Numbered from the stretch's first letter, positions 36,869 through 45,899 are shown. The stretch is 64,000 nucleotides of DNA from JANQOH01 sp965242575 (GCA_965242575.1 OZ251461.1:3286001-3350000); one strand, 5' to 3'. Program-made: numbers and translations. The notes: generated by a model from the letters alone, not told the origin.

Positions 36869-38152
36869 TCAGCCGTTCCGGGCGTTCCGGCCGTTGTAGA
36901 GCGCCACGCCTTCCAGAAGGTCGAGGGCCCGGCGCAGCTGGTAGTCGATAAGGCCGGTCTCCGCCGCGTCCTCCTCGCCGCCCTCCGCCTCGGCGCCGGG
37001 ATCCGGCTCGCCGTCGAGCCGCCCGCGCAGGTCGGATTCGCGGCGGACGTCGCCGCTCTCCACCGCCTCGATGGTGGTCCGCGCCACGACGATGTTGGGT
37101 TCGATGCCCCGCGCCTGTATCGACCGGCCCGACGGGGTGTAGTAGCGCGCCGTGGTCAGCCGCATGGCGCCGTCGCCCGGCAGCGGAACGACGGTCTGCA
37201 CCGAGCCCTTGCCGAACGACCGCGCGCCGAGGATCACCGCGCGCTCGTGGTCCTGCAAGGCGCCGGCGACGATTTCGGAGGCCGAGGCCGAGCCGCCGTT
37301 GATCAGCACCACCATCGGCAGGCCGTCGAGGATGTCGCCGGCCTCGGCGTTGTGGCGGCTGGCGCTGCCTTCGCGCCGCCCGCGCGTCGAGACGATCTCG
37401 CCCTGTTCGAGGAAGGCGTCGCTCACCGCGACGGCCTGGCCCAGCAGCCCGCCGGGGTTGTTGCGCAGGTCGAGGACCAGCCCCTTCATGCCGTCGCCGA
37501 TCTCGGCGCGCAGCTCGCCCACGCCCCGGACGAGGCCCGGCCGGGTCTGTTCGTTGAAGGAGGCGATGCGGACGTAGCCGATGTCGCCCTCCGCCCGCCA
37601 GTGCACCGAGCGGATGGTGATGACGTCGCGGATAATGCTCACGTCGAACGGTGCCGCCTCGCCCTCGCGCAGGATGGTGATGACGATCGGCGCCTTCACC
37701 GGCCCGCGCATGCGGTCCACCGCTTCGGGCAGGGTCAGGCCGTGGACCTGCTCGCCGTCGATGTGGCTGATCAGGTCGCCTGGCTGGAGTCCCGCCCGCG
37801 CCGCCGGCGTGTCGTCGAGGGGCGAGATCACCTTGACCAGGCCGTTCTCCATCGTCACCTCGATGCCGAGGCCGCCGAACTCGCCGCGGGTGTGCACCTG
37901 CATGTCCTCGAAATCGCCCGGCGGCAGATAGCCCGAATGCGGGTCGAGCGCGGCGAGCATGCCCTTGACCGCCGCCTCGACCAGCTGTTCGTCGGAGACT
38001 TCCTCGACGTAGTCCGCCCGCACCCGCTCGAACACGTCGCCGAACAGGTTGAGCTGGCGGTAGGTCTCCGAATCCGCCGCTTCGACGCTCCCCGCGCCGG
38101 CCGCCAGCGCCGCCGCCACCGCGGCGCCGGACGCGAAACGCTTGACGGTCAT
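36869..38152 (-). CDS. ctpA: C-terminal processing protease (S41 family)
   Basis: 427 residues. A signal peptide (RFASGAAVAAALAAGAGSVEA) is followed by LNLFGDVFERVRADYVEEVS. The PDZ domain has FGGLGIEVTMENGLVKVISP and AGLQPGDLISHIDGEQV. The catalytic Ser is in LINGGSASASEIVAGAL and the Lys in GARSFGKGSVQTVVPL. It is periplasmic and trims peptidoglycan hydrolases and other exported proteins. Its ATG overlaps the envC stop (ATGA). The tail has an acidic Glu/Asp-rich stretch before the final helix. Confidence 0.95.
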   Translation of the reverse strand: MTVKRFASGAAVAAALAAGAGSVEAADSETYRQLNLFGDVFERVRADYVEEVSDEQLVEAAVKGMLAALDPHSGYLPPGDFEDMQVHTRGEFGGLGIEVTMENGLVKVISPLDDTPAARAGLQPGDLISHIDGEQVHGLTLPEAVDRMRGPVKAPIVITILREGEAAPFDVSIIRDVITIRSVHWRAEGDIGYVRIASFNEQTRPGLVRGVGELRAEIGDGMKGLVLDLRNNPGGLLGQAVAVSDAFLEQGEIVSTRGRREGSASRHNAEAGDILDGLPMVVLINGGSASASEIVAGALQDHERAVILGARSFGKGSVQTVVPLPGDGAMRLTTARYYTPSGRSIQARGIEPNIVVARTTIEAVESGDVRRESDLRGRLDGEPDPGAEAEGGEEDAAETGLIDYQLRRALDLLEGVALYNGRNARNG

Positions 38153-39348
38153 CCCTCGCCCTTTCGATCGCCCGACAACAGCCAGGGTATCGGGTCCACC
38201 GGCCCGCCGCCGCGGCGGACCTCCACGTAGAGCGCCGGCGCGCGGCCCGGCTCCGCTCCCATGACGCCCACCGGCTCCCCGGCGAGGACGCGCTGGCCCA
38301 CCAGTCCGTCGATCCGCGCCAGACCGGCCATCAGGCTATGGTAGCCGCCGCCATGCGCGATGATCAACAGCTGGCCGTAGCTGCGGAAGGGCCCGGCGAA
38401 CACGATGTCGCCGTCGTCCGGGGCCACCACCTGCGCGCCCGCCGCGGTGTCGATGGAGATGCCGCGGCTGCGTTCGCCGCGCGACTCGTCGCCGAACCGC
38501 GCGCTCACCGCGCCATGCGCCGGCCAGGGCAGGCTCGATCCCTCCGGCCGCGCCGCGGCCGCCGGGCGGGCGGCGTCCGGCGGCCGCGCCGCCTCGGCGC
38601 GGGCGATCGCTATGCTGTCCGCCAATTCGCCTGCGTCGCCGGCGCGCGCCGCCAGCTCCGCCGCCGCCGCCGTCTCGGCGCTCCGCTCCGCCGCCGCCTC
38701 GGCCTGGAGGCGCGACTTGCGCTCCAGAAGCGCGCCGAGGCGGGTTTGCTCATCGGCCAGCACCGCCCGCGCCGCGGCGAGTTCGGCGCGCCGCGCCGCG
38801 CCCTCCGCGCGCAGCCGGCGGCTTTCCGCCGCGGCGGCGGCGGCGGCGGCGGCGCGCGACCGGACCGCGGGAACGAGGCGTTCGACGACGATCAGGCCGC
38901 GCACGACCTCCGCCCAGTCCGCCGGGCCGCCGGTCAGTCCGTTGGGCGGGTCGCGCGCGAACAGCGCCAGCCCGGCGAGGAGTCCCTCGAGCCGCCCCCG
39001 CGCCGCGTCGAGCGCCGCCGCATTGTCGCCGTATCGCGCGTCCAGCTCCTCCAGCGCGGCGCCCGCGGCCGCGATGTCGGCCTCGCGCGCCTGGACGGCG
39101 GCGGCGGTGGCGATGAGCGCCGCGCGGATCTCGCGCACCTCCGCCGCCAGCGCGCCGGGGTCGGCCGCCTCGGGCGCCGCGCCGGCGGGAAGCGCCGCCA
39201 GCGCCGCCAGCGCCGCCGCGAGGCTGGCCCATATTGCTCGTAGCCCCTGGGCGCGCCGGCGTCCCGCCGGCGTCTTTTCGTTGGCGCGCTTCGCGCGCAT
39301 GCCGGCGGGACGCCGGGGCGCCCGGGAATCCTTCGCCGAACCGGTCAC
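38149..39348 (-). CDS. envC: EnvC-like murein hydrolase activator (degenerate LytM/M23)
   Basis: 399 residues. The signal peptide (LRAIWASLAAALAALAALPA) is preceded by about 36 unusual residues; 27 of these codons are an in-frame palindromic element. A long coiled coil (about 60-270) is followed by a LytM domain: LPWPAHGAVSARFGDESRGE, VVAPDDGDIVFAGPFRSYG, LLIIAHGGGYHSLMAGL and ALYVEVRRGGGPVDPIPW. The zinc His/Asp pair is lost (SRGISIDT) and so is the HxH (YVEVR), as in EnvC, which activates amidases. Start 39348 or 39300 are both possible. Confidence 0.88.
   Translation of the reverse strand: MTGSAKDSRAPRRPAGMRAKRANEKTPAGRRRAQGLRAIWASLAAALAALAALPAGAAPEAADPGALAAEVREIRAALIATAAAVQAREADIAAAGAALEELDARYGDNAAALDAARGRLEGLLAGLALFARDPPNGLTGGPADWAEVVRGLIVVERLVPAVRSRAAAAAAAAAESRRLRAEGAARRAELAAARAVLADEQTRLGALLERKSRLQAEAAAERSAETAAAAELAARAGDAGELADSIAIARAEAARPPDAARPAAAARPEGSSLPWPAHGAVSARFGDESRGERSRGISIDTAAGAQVVAPDDGDIVFAGPFRSYGQLLIIAHGGGYHSLMAGLARIDGLVGQRVLAGEPVGVMGAEPGRAPALYVEVRRGGGPVDPIPWLLSGDRKGEG
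39246..39326. repeat. 81-bp palindromic element inside the envC 5' coding region
   Basis: Arms at 39246-39271 and 39301-39326 are inverted repeats matching at 24 of 26 positions. The 29-base loop holds a second hairpin, GCGCGC-TTC-GCGCGC (39284-39298). The block is exactly 27 codons and is read in frame before the signal peptide of EnvC. Confidence 0.75.
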
Positions 39349-39357
39349 GAATACGGG

Positions 39358-40938
39358 CTAGCCCGCCGCGGCGCGGCGCGGGACGGCGGAGTCCGCATCG
39401 GAGTCGACGCGCAGCGACCGCCCCGTCATCGCGGCGGGCCGGGGGAGGCCGAGCAGGTCGAGAATCGTCGGAGCCACGTCGGCCAGCCCGCCGCTGCGAA
39501 GCCTGACGCCGCGCGCCGCGCCGAACAGGACGACCGGAACCGGGTTGGTCGTGTGCGCGGTGTGCGGCGCGCCGGTCGCGGGGTCGATCATGCATTCGGC
39601 GTTGCCGTGGTCGGCGGCGATGAGCAGCCGCGCGCCGGCCGCCTCCGCCGCCCCGGCGATGCGCCCGAGGCAGCGGTCCACCGCCTCGACGGCGGCCGCG
39701 GCGGCGGCGATGTTCCCCGTATGGCCCACCATGTCGGCGTTGGCGAAATTGACGGCGATGAACTGCGCGCCGCCGCGCGCCAGCGCGCCGACGACGCCGT
39801 CGGCCACCGCCTCGCAGGACATTTCGGGGACGAGATCGTAGGTCGCCGCCTTCGGCGACGGCGCGAGGAGGCGGTCCTCGCCGGGGAACGGCGCCTCCCG
39901 CCCGCCGTTGAGGAAGAACGTGACGTGGGCGTATTTCTCCGTCTCCGCCGCCCGCAACTGCTTCAGCCCCGCCGCCGAGACCGTCTCGCCCAGCGTCCCG
40001 CGCGGCTCCAGCGGCGGGAACAGCGCCTCCATATGCGCGTCCAGCGCCGCCGAATACCGGACCATTCCCACCCGGGCGGAGAACTCCGGGCGGCGCGGGC
40101 GCGCGAAGGCCGCGAAGCCCGGATCCGCCAGCGCCGAGAGGATCTGGCGCGCGCGGTCGGCGCGGAAATTCGCCATCGCCAGCCCGTCGCCGTCGGCCAT
40201 GCCGGCGTACTCGCCGAGCGCCGTCGGCGGAACGAACTCGTCGCCGATCCCGGCCTCGTAGGCCGCCTTGACGGCGCTCGCCGCGTCCGGCGCGCGGGCG
40301 CAATCGGCGGCGGCCAGCGCCGCCCAGGCGCGCTCGGTCCGGTCCCAATTGCCGTCGCGATCCATGGCCCGGTAGCGCCCGCAGACCGTCGCCAGCGCGA
40401 CTCCCGGCGCATCGGCGACGGCCTCCGCGAAGGCGGCGAGGTGCTCCGGCGCCGAGCGCGGCGGCGTGTCGCGCCCGTCGAGAAAGGCGTGAACGGCGAC
40501 CGGGACTCCCGCGCGGGCGAGGGTCCGGGCGATCTCCGCCATGTGCCGCCAATGCGCGTGGACCCCGCCCGGCGACAGCAGGCCAAGCAGGTGGCAGGTC
40601 CCGCCGGCGGCCCGGACCCGCGCGGCGAGGCGGGCGAGGACCGGCGACGCGGCGAGCTCCCCGTCGGCGATGGCCCGGTCGATGCGCGGCAGGTCCTGGA
40701 GCAGGACCCGTCCCGCGCCGATGGTCGCGTGGCCGACCTCGGAATTGCCCATCTGGCCCGCCGGCAGGCCGACGGCGCCCGCCGACGCGTCGAGGAGCGC
40801 GTTGGGGCACTCGGCCAGCAGCTGGTCCCACACCGGCGTGCGCGCCCGCGCTATGGCGTTGCCGGGGCCGGGGGGGGCGACCCCCCAGCCGTCGAGCAGG
40901 CACAGCACCGCCGGACGGGGCGCCGCCGGACCGGTCAT
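39358..40938 (-). CDS. gpmI: 2,3-bisphosphoglycerate-independent phosphoglycerate mutase
   Basis: 526 residues. It interconverts 3- and 2-phosphoglycerate, with two Mn2+ and a phosphoserine. Seen are AVLCLLDGWGVAPPGPGNAI, the Ser loop GQMGNSEVGHATIGAGRV, HAFLDGRDTPPRSA, GRYRAMDRDGNWDRTERAW, NFANADMVGHTGN and IAADHGNAECMID. The ATG overlaps the upstream rsfS stop by 4 bases. It lies 9 bases before envC. Confidence 0.97.
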   Translation of the reverse strand: MTGPAAPRPAVLCLLDGWGVAPPGPGNAIARARTPVWDQLLAECPNALLDASAGAVGLPAGQMGNSEVGHATIGAGRVLLQDLPRIDRAIADGELAASPVLARLAARVRAAGGTCHLLGLLSPGGVHAHWRHMAEIARTLARAGVPVAVHAFLDGRDTPPRSAPEHLAAFAEAVADAPGVALATVCGRYRAMDRDGNWDRTERAWAALAAADCARAPDAASAVKAAYEAGIGDEFVPPTALGEYAGMADGDGLAMANFRADRARQILSALADPGFAAFARPRRPEFSARVGMVRYSAALDAHMEALFPPLEPRGTLGETVSAAGLKQLRAAETEKYAHVTFFLNGGREAPFPGEDRLLAPSPKAATYDLVPEMSCEAVADGVVGALARGGAQFIAVNFANADMVGHTGNIAAAAAAVEAVDRCLGRIAGAAEAAGARLLIAADHGNAECMIDPATGAPHTAHTTNPVPVVLFGAARGVRLRSGGLADVAPTILDLLGLPRPAAMTGRSLRVDSDADSAVPRRAAAG

Positions 40939-41942
40939 TGCACCGCGGGCTCCGGCAGCGGCGCCGACCACATTTTCTCCAGGTTGTAGAACGCGCGCAC
41001 TTCGGGGCGGAAGACGTGGACGATGACGTCGCCGGCGTCGATGAGCACCCAGTCCGCCTTCGGCAGCCCCTCTATCGAGCGCGGCGGCATGCCCTGCTGC
41101 TTGAGCCGCGCGGCGAGGTGCTCGGCGACGGCCTTGACGTGGCGCTCCGACCGCCCGCTGGCGACGATCATGAAGTCGGCGATGGAGGTCTTCCCGGCGA
41201 GGTCGATGACCGTGACGTCGCCGGCCTTGTCGTCCGCGAGCGAGCCGAGCGCGATACGCCGGATCGACTCCGCCCAGCGGGATGGACTGTCGTCGCTTAT
41301 GGCGGGCTCCCCCGTTCGGCCTCCGCCGGCGCCGCCGGCGCGCAGCCGGGTCGCCGATTCCGGATGCGGCCGCCCGCGCAGGAACGCCCACGCCGGCGGC
41401 GCCGCGTCGGCCAGGCCGCGCGGCCCGCGCCGGAACCGGGCGAACCGCGCCGCGGCCGCGCCGCGCACCGCGCGCGCAGAATAGTCCGGACGGGCGAAAA
41501 CGGCAATGGGCAAGGCGCGGAACAGCGCCTGCCAGCGCCGCCACTCCGGCATCTGGACCAGCACGTCGGCGCCGGCGAGCCAGACGAACCGCGCCTTCGG
41601 CCAGCGCCGCCGCAGCGCCCGCGCCGTGTCGTAGGTGAAGCGCGTCCCCAGCTCCGCCTCGACGGCGCAGGCGCGGACGCGGCGTTCGCCGGCGGCGGCG
41701 GCGCGCGCCGAGCGCAGCCGCTCCGCCAGCGGCGCCATCCCGCGGCGCGGCTTGAGCGGGTTTTGCGGCGACACCAGCCACAGCACCAGGTCGAGCGGCA
41801 GTTCGCGCAGCGCGCGCCGGGCGATGGCGAGATGCCCCGCATGGGCCGGGTTGAACGAGCCGCCGAGCAGCCCCACCCGCGGCCGCCGCCCGGCGCCGGC
41901 GAGAAGGCGCCTCGCCGCCGGGGCGCGGCGCGGAGGAGTCAC
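40935..41942 (-). CDS. Fused NadD-RsfS: nicotinate-nucleotide adenylyltransferase and ribosomal silencing factor
   Basis: One uninterrupted 335-residue frame. Residues about 20-215 are NadD: RVGLLGGSFNPAHAGHLAIA with the (T/H)xGH site, VSPQNPLKP, FVWLAGADVLVQMPEW and the C-terminal HPESATRLRAG. Residues about 225-335 are RsfS: ALGSLADDKAGDVTVIDLAG, SIADFMIVASGRSERHVKAV, DWVLIDAGDVIVHVFRPEVR. No stop separates them, and no ATG, GTG or TTG lies between; an ATA at 41300 or a CTG are the only weak candidates. The two are normally separate neighbouring genes. The GTG start overlaps the upstream glycosyltransferase stop. Confidence 0.85.
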   Translation of the reverse strand: MTPPRRAPAARRLLAGAGRRPRVGLLGGSFNPAHAGHLAIARRALRELPLDLVLWLVSPQNPLKPRRGMAPLAERLRSARAAAAGERRVRACAVEAELGTRFTYDTARALRRRWPKARFVWLAGADVLVQMPEWRRWQALFRALPIAVFARPDYSARAVRGAAAARFARFRRGPRGLADAAPPAWAFLRGRPHPESATRLRAGGAGGGRTGEPAISDDSPSRWAESIRRIALGSLADDKAGDVTVIDLAGKTSIADFMIVASGRSERHVKAVAEHLAARLKQQGMPPRSIEGLPKADWVLIDAGDVIVHVFRPEVRAFYNLEKMWSAPLPEPAVQ

Positions 41943-42895
41943 CGCCGCGCCCCCGCCATCGCGTCCGCGAGCGCCGCCTCCACATCGGCCTCGGCCAGCG
42001 CGGCGAGCGGCGCGCGGCGCAGGATGCGCACCGCCGGGCCGCGCGGCGCGCAGCGCGCCGGGTCGGAGGCCGCGCCGAACAGCGCCGCCGTCGGGCAACC
42101 GCAAATCGCCGCGACGTGCGTCGGCCCGGTGTCGTTGCCGACGGCGCAGCGCGCCCGGCGCGCCAGCGCGGCGAGCTGGCCCAGCGTCGTCCGCCCGCAA
42201 AGGTCGCGGAGCTCCGGCGCGGCGGCGGCGATCTCCGCCAGGGTTCCGCGCTCCGCCGCCCCGCCGACCGCCGCCGGGGTCGTCCCGCCGCGCGCCAGCG
42301 TTCGCGCCAGCGCCGCGTAGCGCGCCGCCGGCCAGCGCTTTTCCGGCCGGTGCGCCGCGCCGCCGGGGACGAGCAGGGCGAAGCGGGCGGGGAGGCCGAA
42401 CCCCGAGACGTCGCCGTCGAGCCACGACAGGTCCGGCGGCGGGGTGGCGGCGATCCCGGCCATCGCGAGCTGCTCCGTCTGGCGGTCGATGGTGTGCATG
42501 GAGTCGCGGCGCGGGTTGGCGTGCGGGTGCGAACAGCCGGCGGCGACGCCCGACCACTCCGGCCGCGCGCGGCGCGGGAAGAGGCGATAGTAGCGCGCGG
42601 TCCGGCGCGACGTCTGGAGGTCGTACACGCGGTCGAACCCGGCCCCCGCCAACCGCCGGCGCAGCGCCCGCCAGGCGGGAAGCCGCCACCGCGCGGGCCG
42701 GTCGTCGGTCCACACTTCGTCGAACCACCCGCAGCGCCGCCCCGCCTCGGCGAAGGCCGGCGCGGTGAGCAGGACGACATGCGCGCGCCGGTGGTGGGCG
42801 CGGATCGCCGCGAACGGCCCGGTCGCCATCGCCCAGTCGCCGAGCGCGCCGTGCTTGACGACGAGGATGCGCGCGGTGTCCGCCCCGATGGCCAT
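41939..42895 (-). CDS. Glycosyltransferase family 9 (heptosyltransferase-like)
   Basis: 318 residues. The N-terminal RILVVKHGALGDWAMATGPF, YDLQTSRRTARYYRLF, LLVPGGAAHRPEKRWPAARY and the ADP-binding GNDTGPTHVAAICGCPTAAL fit GT9 LPS heptosyltransferases. There is no signal or membrane helix; it should act at the inner face of the inner membrane. It precedes nadD-rsfS with a GTGA overlap, where obgE/proA-type genes more often stand in alphaproteobacteria. The exact donor sugar is unknown. Confidence 0.88.
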   Translation of the reverse strand: MAIGADTARILVVKHGALGDWAMATGPFAAIRAHHRRAHVVLLTAPAFAEAGRRCGWFDEVWTDDRPARWRLPAWRALRRRLAGAGFDRVYDLQTSRRTARYYRLFPRRARPEWSGVAAGCSHPHANPRRDSMHTIDRQTEQLAMAGIAATPPPDLSWLDGDVSGFGLPARFALLVPGGAAHRPEKRWPAARYAALARTLARGGTTPAAVGGAAERGTLAEIAAAAPELRDLCGRTTLGQLAALARRARCAVGNDTGPTHVAAICGCPTAALFGAASDPARCAPRGPAVRILRRAPLAALAEADVEAALADAMAGARR

Positions 42896-42947
42896 GCGCC
42901 AGTATATCCCCGCCCGCGGCGGTCGCGCCGAAGCGCCGGCCGGGCCG

Positions 42948-42976
42948 TTGACAGCGGCGCGGGCGCGGCGATATGC
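42948..42976 (+). promoter_or_regulatory. Promoter of PEP carboxykinase
   Basis: A perfect TTGACA at 42948-42953 is followed after 18 bases by TATGCC (42972-42977 in the same run). The predicted start lies about 20 bases before the ATG at 43005, and GGGGGCGGGG serves as the ribosome site. Confidence 0.5.
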
Positions 42977-43004
42977 CCGCGCCTTTCACCTTGCGGGGGC
43001 GGGG

Positions 43005-44801
43005 ATGGCGGTCGAACGGGCGGGCGCCGGCAACCGGGCGCTCGGCGCCTGGGTCGAGGACATGGCGGCGCTCGCGCGCCCGGACTCGGTCCACTGGTGC
43101 GACGGCTCGCGCGCCGAATACGACCGCCTGTGCGCCGGGATGGCGGCGGCGGGAACGCTCGTCCCGCTCGACCCGGTCAAGCGACCGGGCTGCTTCCTCG
43201 CCCGCTCCGACGCCGCCGACACGGCGCGCGTCGAGTCCCGCACCTTCGTCTGCGCGCCGACCGCGGCGGAGGCCGGCCCCGACAACAATTGGGTGGACCC
43301 GGCGGCCATGCGCCGCAAGTTGCGCCGCCTGTTCGACGGCGCGATGCGCGGGCGGACGATGTTCGTCGTCCCCTTCGCCATGGGGCCGCTGGGCTCGCCC
43401 GCCGCGCGCTACGGCGTGCAGGTCACGGATTCGCCCTACGTCGCGGCGAGCATGAAGCTGATGACCCGCATGGGCGCGGCGGCGCTGGAGGCGCTGGGCG
43501 GCGGCGCCTTCGTGCCCTGCGCGCGCACTCTCGGCGCGCCGCTCGCTCCGGGCCAAGCGGACGTCCCCTGGCCGTGCAACGCCGAGAAATACATCGTCCA
43601 CTTCCCCGCCGAGCGCGAGATCTGGTCCTACGGTTCGGGCTACGGCGGCAACGCCCTGCTCGGCAAGAAGTGCCTCGCGCTGCGCCTCGCCTCGACGATG
43701 GCGCGCGACGAGGGCTGGCTCGCCGAGCACATGTTGATCGTCGGCGTCGAACCCCCCGGCGGCCCCCGGACCTACATCGCCGCCGCCTTCCCCAGCGCCT
43801 GCGGCAAGACCAATCTGGCCATGCTCCGGCCGCCGCCGGCCTATGCGGGCTGGAAGGTGACGACGGTCGGCGACGACATCGCCTGGATCCGCCCCGGCCC
43901 CGACGGGCGGCTGCGCGCCGTCAACCCCGAGGCGGGCTTTTTCGGCGTCGTCCCCGGCACGTCGCGGGCGACCAATCCGAACGCCATGCGGACGATCGCG
44001 CGCGACACCATCTTCACCAACGTAGCCCTCGCCGAGGACGGCGACGTGTGGTGGGAGGGGCTCGACGGCCCCCCGCCCGAACGCCTGGTCGATTGGCGCG
44101 GCGAGGCGTGGACGCCGGAGAGCGGCCGCCCGGCGGCGCATCCCAACGCCCGTTTCGCCTGCTCCGCCGACCGCTGCCCGAGCGCCGACCCGGCGCGCGA
44201 CGACCCCGAAGGCGTGCCCATCGACGCCTTCGTCTTCGGCGGGCGGATAAGCCACACCTTCCCGCTGGTTTACGAGGCGCGCGACTGGGCGCACGGCGTC
44301 TATTCCGCCGCGACGATGGGTTCGGAGGCGACGGCGGCCGCGGTCGACCAGCCGGCGGTGCGCCGCGACCCGATGGCGATGCTGCCGTTCTGCGGCTACC
44401 ACATGGCAGATTACTGGCGCCATTGGCTGGCGCTGGGTGGAAGCGTGACTGCGCCGCCGCGCATGTTCCGCGTCAATTGGTTCCGCAAGGACGCGGCGGG
44501 CCGCTTCCTGTGGCCAGGTTTCGGCGAGAACATGCGGGTGCTGGAATGGATCGCCGCCCGCGCCCGCGGCGGCGCGGCGGGCGGGGAGGACGGGGCGTTC
44601 GGTTTCTCGCCGCGCTACGACGACATGAATTGGCGCGGCCTCGACTACCCGCGCGAGGCGTTCGCGCGGCTGATGGCGACCGACGCCGAGGCGGTGCGCC
44701 GCGAGGCGGCGGACCAGCGCCGCCTGTTCGACCGCTACGGCGACCGCCTGCCGCCCCGCTTCGAGGAGGAGCGCCAAGCCCTCGCCGCGCGCGCGGGTTA
44801 A
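43005..44801 (+). CDS. pckG: Phosphoenolpyruvate carboxykinase (GTP)
   Basis: 598 residues. It converts oxaloacetate and GTP to PEP for gluconeogenesis. Family blocks: NRALGAWVEDMAALARPDSV, RTMFVVPFAMGPLGSP, PWPCNAEKYIVHFPAEREIW, the P-loop AAFPSACGKTNLAML, TVGDDIAWIRPGPDGRLRAV, FVFGGRISHTFPLV and CGYHMADYWRHWL. The ACGKTN loop is the hallmark of the GTP-type enzyme; many alphaproteobacteria carry the ATP type instead. The ATG 43005 has a purine-rich site; upstream in-frame codons cross the promoter. Its stop overlaps the convergent orphan gene by 4 bases. Confidence 0.96.
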   Translation: MAVERAGAGNRALGAWVEDMAALARPDSVHWCDGSRAEYDRLCAGMAAAGTLVPLDPVKRPGCFLARSDAADTARVESRTFVCAPTAAEAGPDNNWVDPAAMRRKLRRLFDGAMRGRTMFVVPFAMGPLGSPAARYGVQVTDSPYVAASMKLMTRMGAAALEALGGGAFVPCARTLGAPLAPGQADVPWPCNAEKYIVHFPAEREIWSYGSGYGGNALLGKKCLALRLASTMARDEGWLAEHMLIVGVEPPGGPRTYIAAAFPSACGKTNLAMLRPPPAYAGWKVTTVGDDIAWIRPGPDGRLRAVNPEAGFFGVVPGTSRATNPNAMRTIARDTIFTNVALAEDGDVWWEGLDGPPPERLVDWRGEAWTPESGRPAAHPNARFACSADRCPSADPARDDPEGVPIDAFVFGGRISHTFPLVYEARDWAHGVYSAATMGSEATAAAVDQPAVRRDPMAMLPFCGYHMADYWRHWLALGGSVTAPPRMFRVNWFRKDAAGRFLWPGFGENMRVLEWIAARARGGAAGGEDGAFGFSPRYDDMNWRGLDYPREAFARLMATDAEAVRREAADQRRLFDRYGDRLPPRFEEERQALAARAG

Positions 44802-45844
44802 CGACGACGCAACATGCGCGTCCCGATGCGGACGACCAGATACCCGAATATCTCACCGACCAGCACGATGAACCAGATAATTGCGCCGAACGCCTGTTTG
44901 CCCAAACGCAACGACACACGCAGCACACGGGACTTTCCGAGCACCTTTATGGCTTTCACTGTCCGTTCCCACCCGGCGTGTTCCGTAATTTTCGCGAACC
45001 GAGCCACGTCGGACGGACTGTCGGCGTAACGCATCAAACGGAGCGTCCCGCCGATGTGCGATCCCGCGGCGATATGGAGTCGATCAATGGTTTTCATAGT
45101 CGAGAGAAGTTTTTGAAATGCGGCGGAATCCACAACCCTATCCCATCCGCGTCCACGACGCCATATGAACTCAGGAATTTCCTTCCATTTTATGTTGAGC
45201 GCATCGATTTGCGCTCGCAAGGCCCTCATAAAGGGCTTCGTCAGTATCCTGGCGGACAATGCAATGCGTATTAGCGCGGCCGTTGCCTTGGCCGGCGGGT
45301 TGACGGTAACGGTCGCCGCAATTCCCACGAAGGCCAAGCCGGCATTAATCGTATCGATAGGTCTTCCAGCACTCCAATCTCGGAAGGCGCGCCACAACTC
45401 CCTGAGGTCGCCAAAGGGCGAAAGCTCCGGCAGCAACCAGCATTTAAAGAGCATAGCGCGATCCGGACAGCACTCTATATCGGAGGCGCACCGCAAACAA
45501 TTGTCGAATATGTACTCGTTTTCCCTCGCTTCGGCCACCCGCGCCGCCATGTCCGGGTGAATATCTACGCGCGCGTCCGCGGCGATCTCCATGATTGAAT
45601 CGATGGATTTCCAATCCCTCGGGCTTTCAGAAAGGGCGGCGTCCAACTCGCGATCGACCCATGTTCGGTCTACTTCGCTCACGATCGCCCGGTCAAGATA
45701 AGAGGCTATTTCCTTATACTCGCGCTCGACCAAAAACGGAGCATAGGAAAGCAACGGAGCTACGGACGCACACAGCATCGCGAAAGTCGCGGCCGCGACG
45801 ACCCACGACGCCGTGTCGACGACCGTTACGATTGTTTTGTTCAT
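44798..45844 (-). CDS. Hypothetical membrane protein, low GC, not recognised
   Basis: 348 residues from ATG 45844. I do not recognise the family. A transmembrane helix is at about 12-34 (ASWVVAAATFAMLCASVAPL). A soluble segment contains a cysteine group at 116, 119, 125, 126 and 135 (DNCLRCASDIECCPD). A second hydrophobic stretch is near 168-200 and a third at the C-terminus (FGAIIWFIVLVGEIFGYLVV), ending in MLRRR. The gene is clearly more AT-rich than every neighbour, with codons such as AAA, ATA and TTT that are rare elsewhere, so it was probably acquired. No mobile genes flank it. Confidence 0.75.
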   Translation of the reverse strand: MNKTIVTVVDTASWVVAAATFAMLCASVAPLLSYAPFLVEREYKEIASYLDRAIVSEVDRTWVDRELDAALSESPRDWKSIDSIMEIAADARVDIHPDMAARVAEARENEYIFDNCLRCASDIECCPDRAMLFKCWLLPELSPFGDLRELWRAFRDWSAGRPIDTINAGLAFVGIAATVTVNPPAKATAALIRIALSARILTKPFMRALRAQIDALNIKWKEIPEFIWRRGRGWDRVVDSAAFQKLLSTMKTIDRLHIAAGSHIGGTLRLMRYADSPSDVARFAKITEHAGWERTVKAIKVLGKSRVLRVSLRLGKQAFGAIIWFIVLVGEIFGYLVVRIGTRMLRRR

Positions 45845-45899
45845 TACGAGTAAAATACAAGAGAACAAGAAAGTCGACGATTCGGCATCATGCGTGGAT

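Noticed and set aside
38300..38560. EnvC as an inactivated peptidase or pseudogene because zinc ligands are lost
   Set aside because: Loss of the zinc site is normal for EnvC-type activators and the frame is intact.
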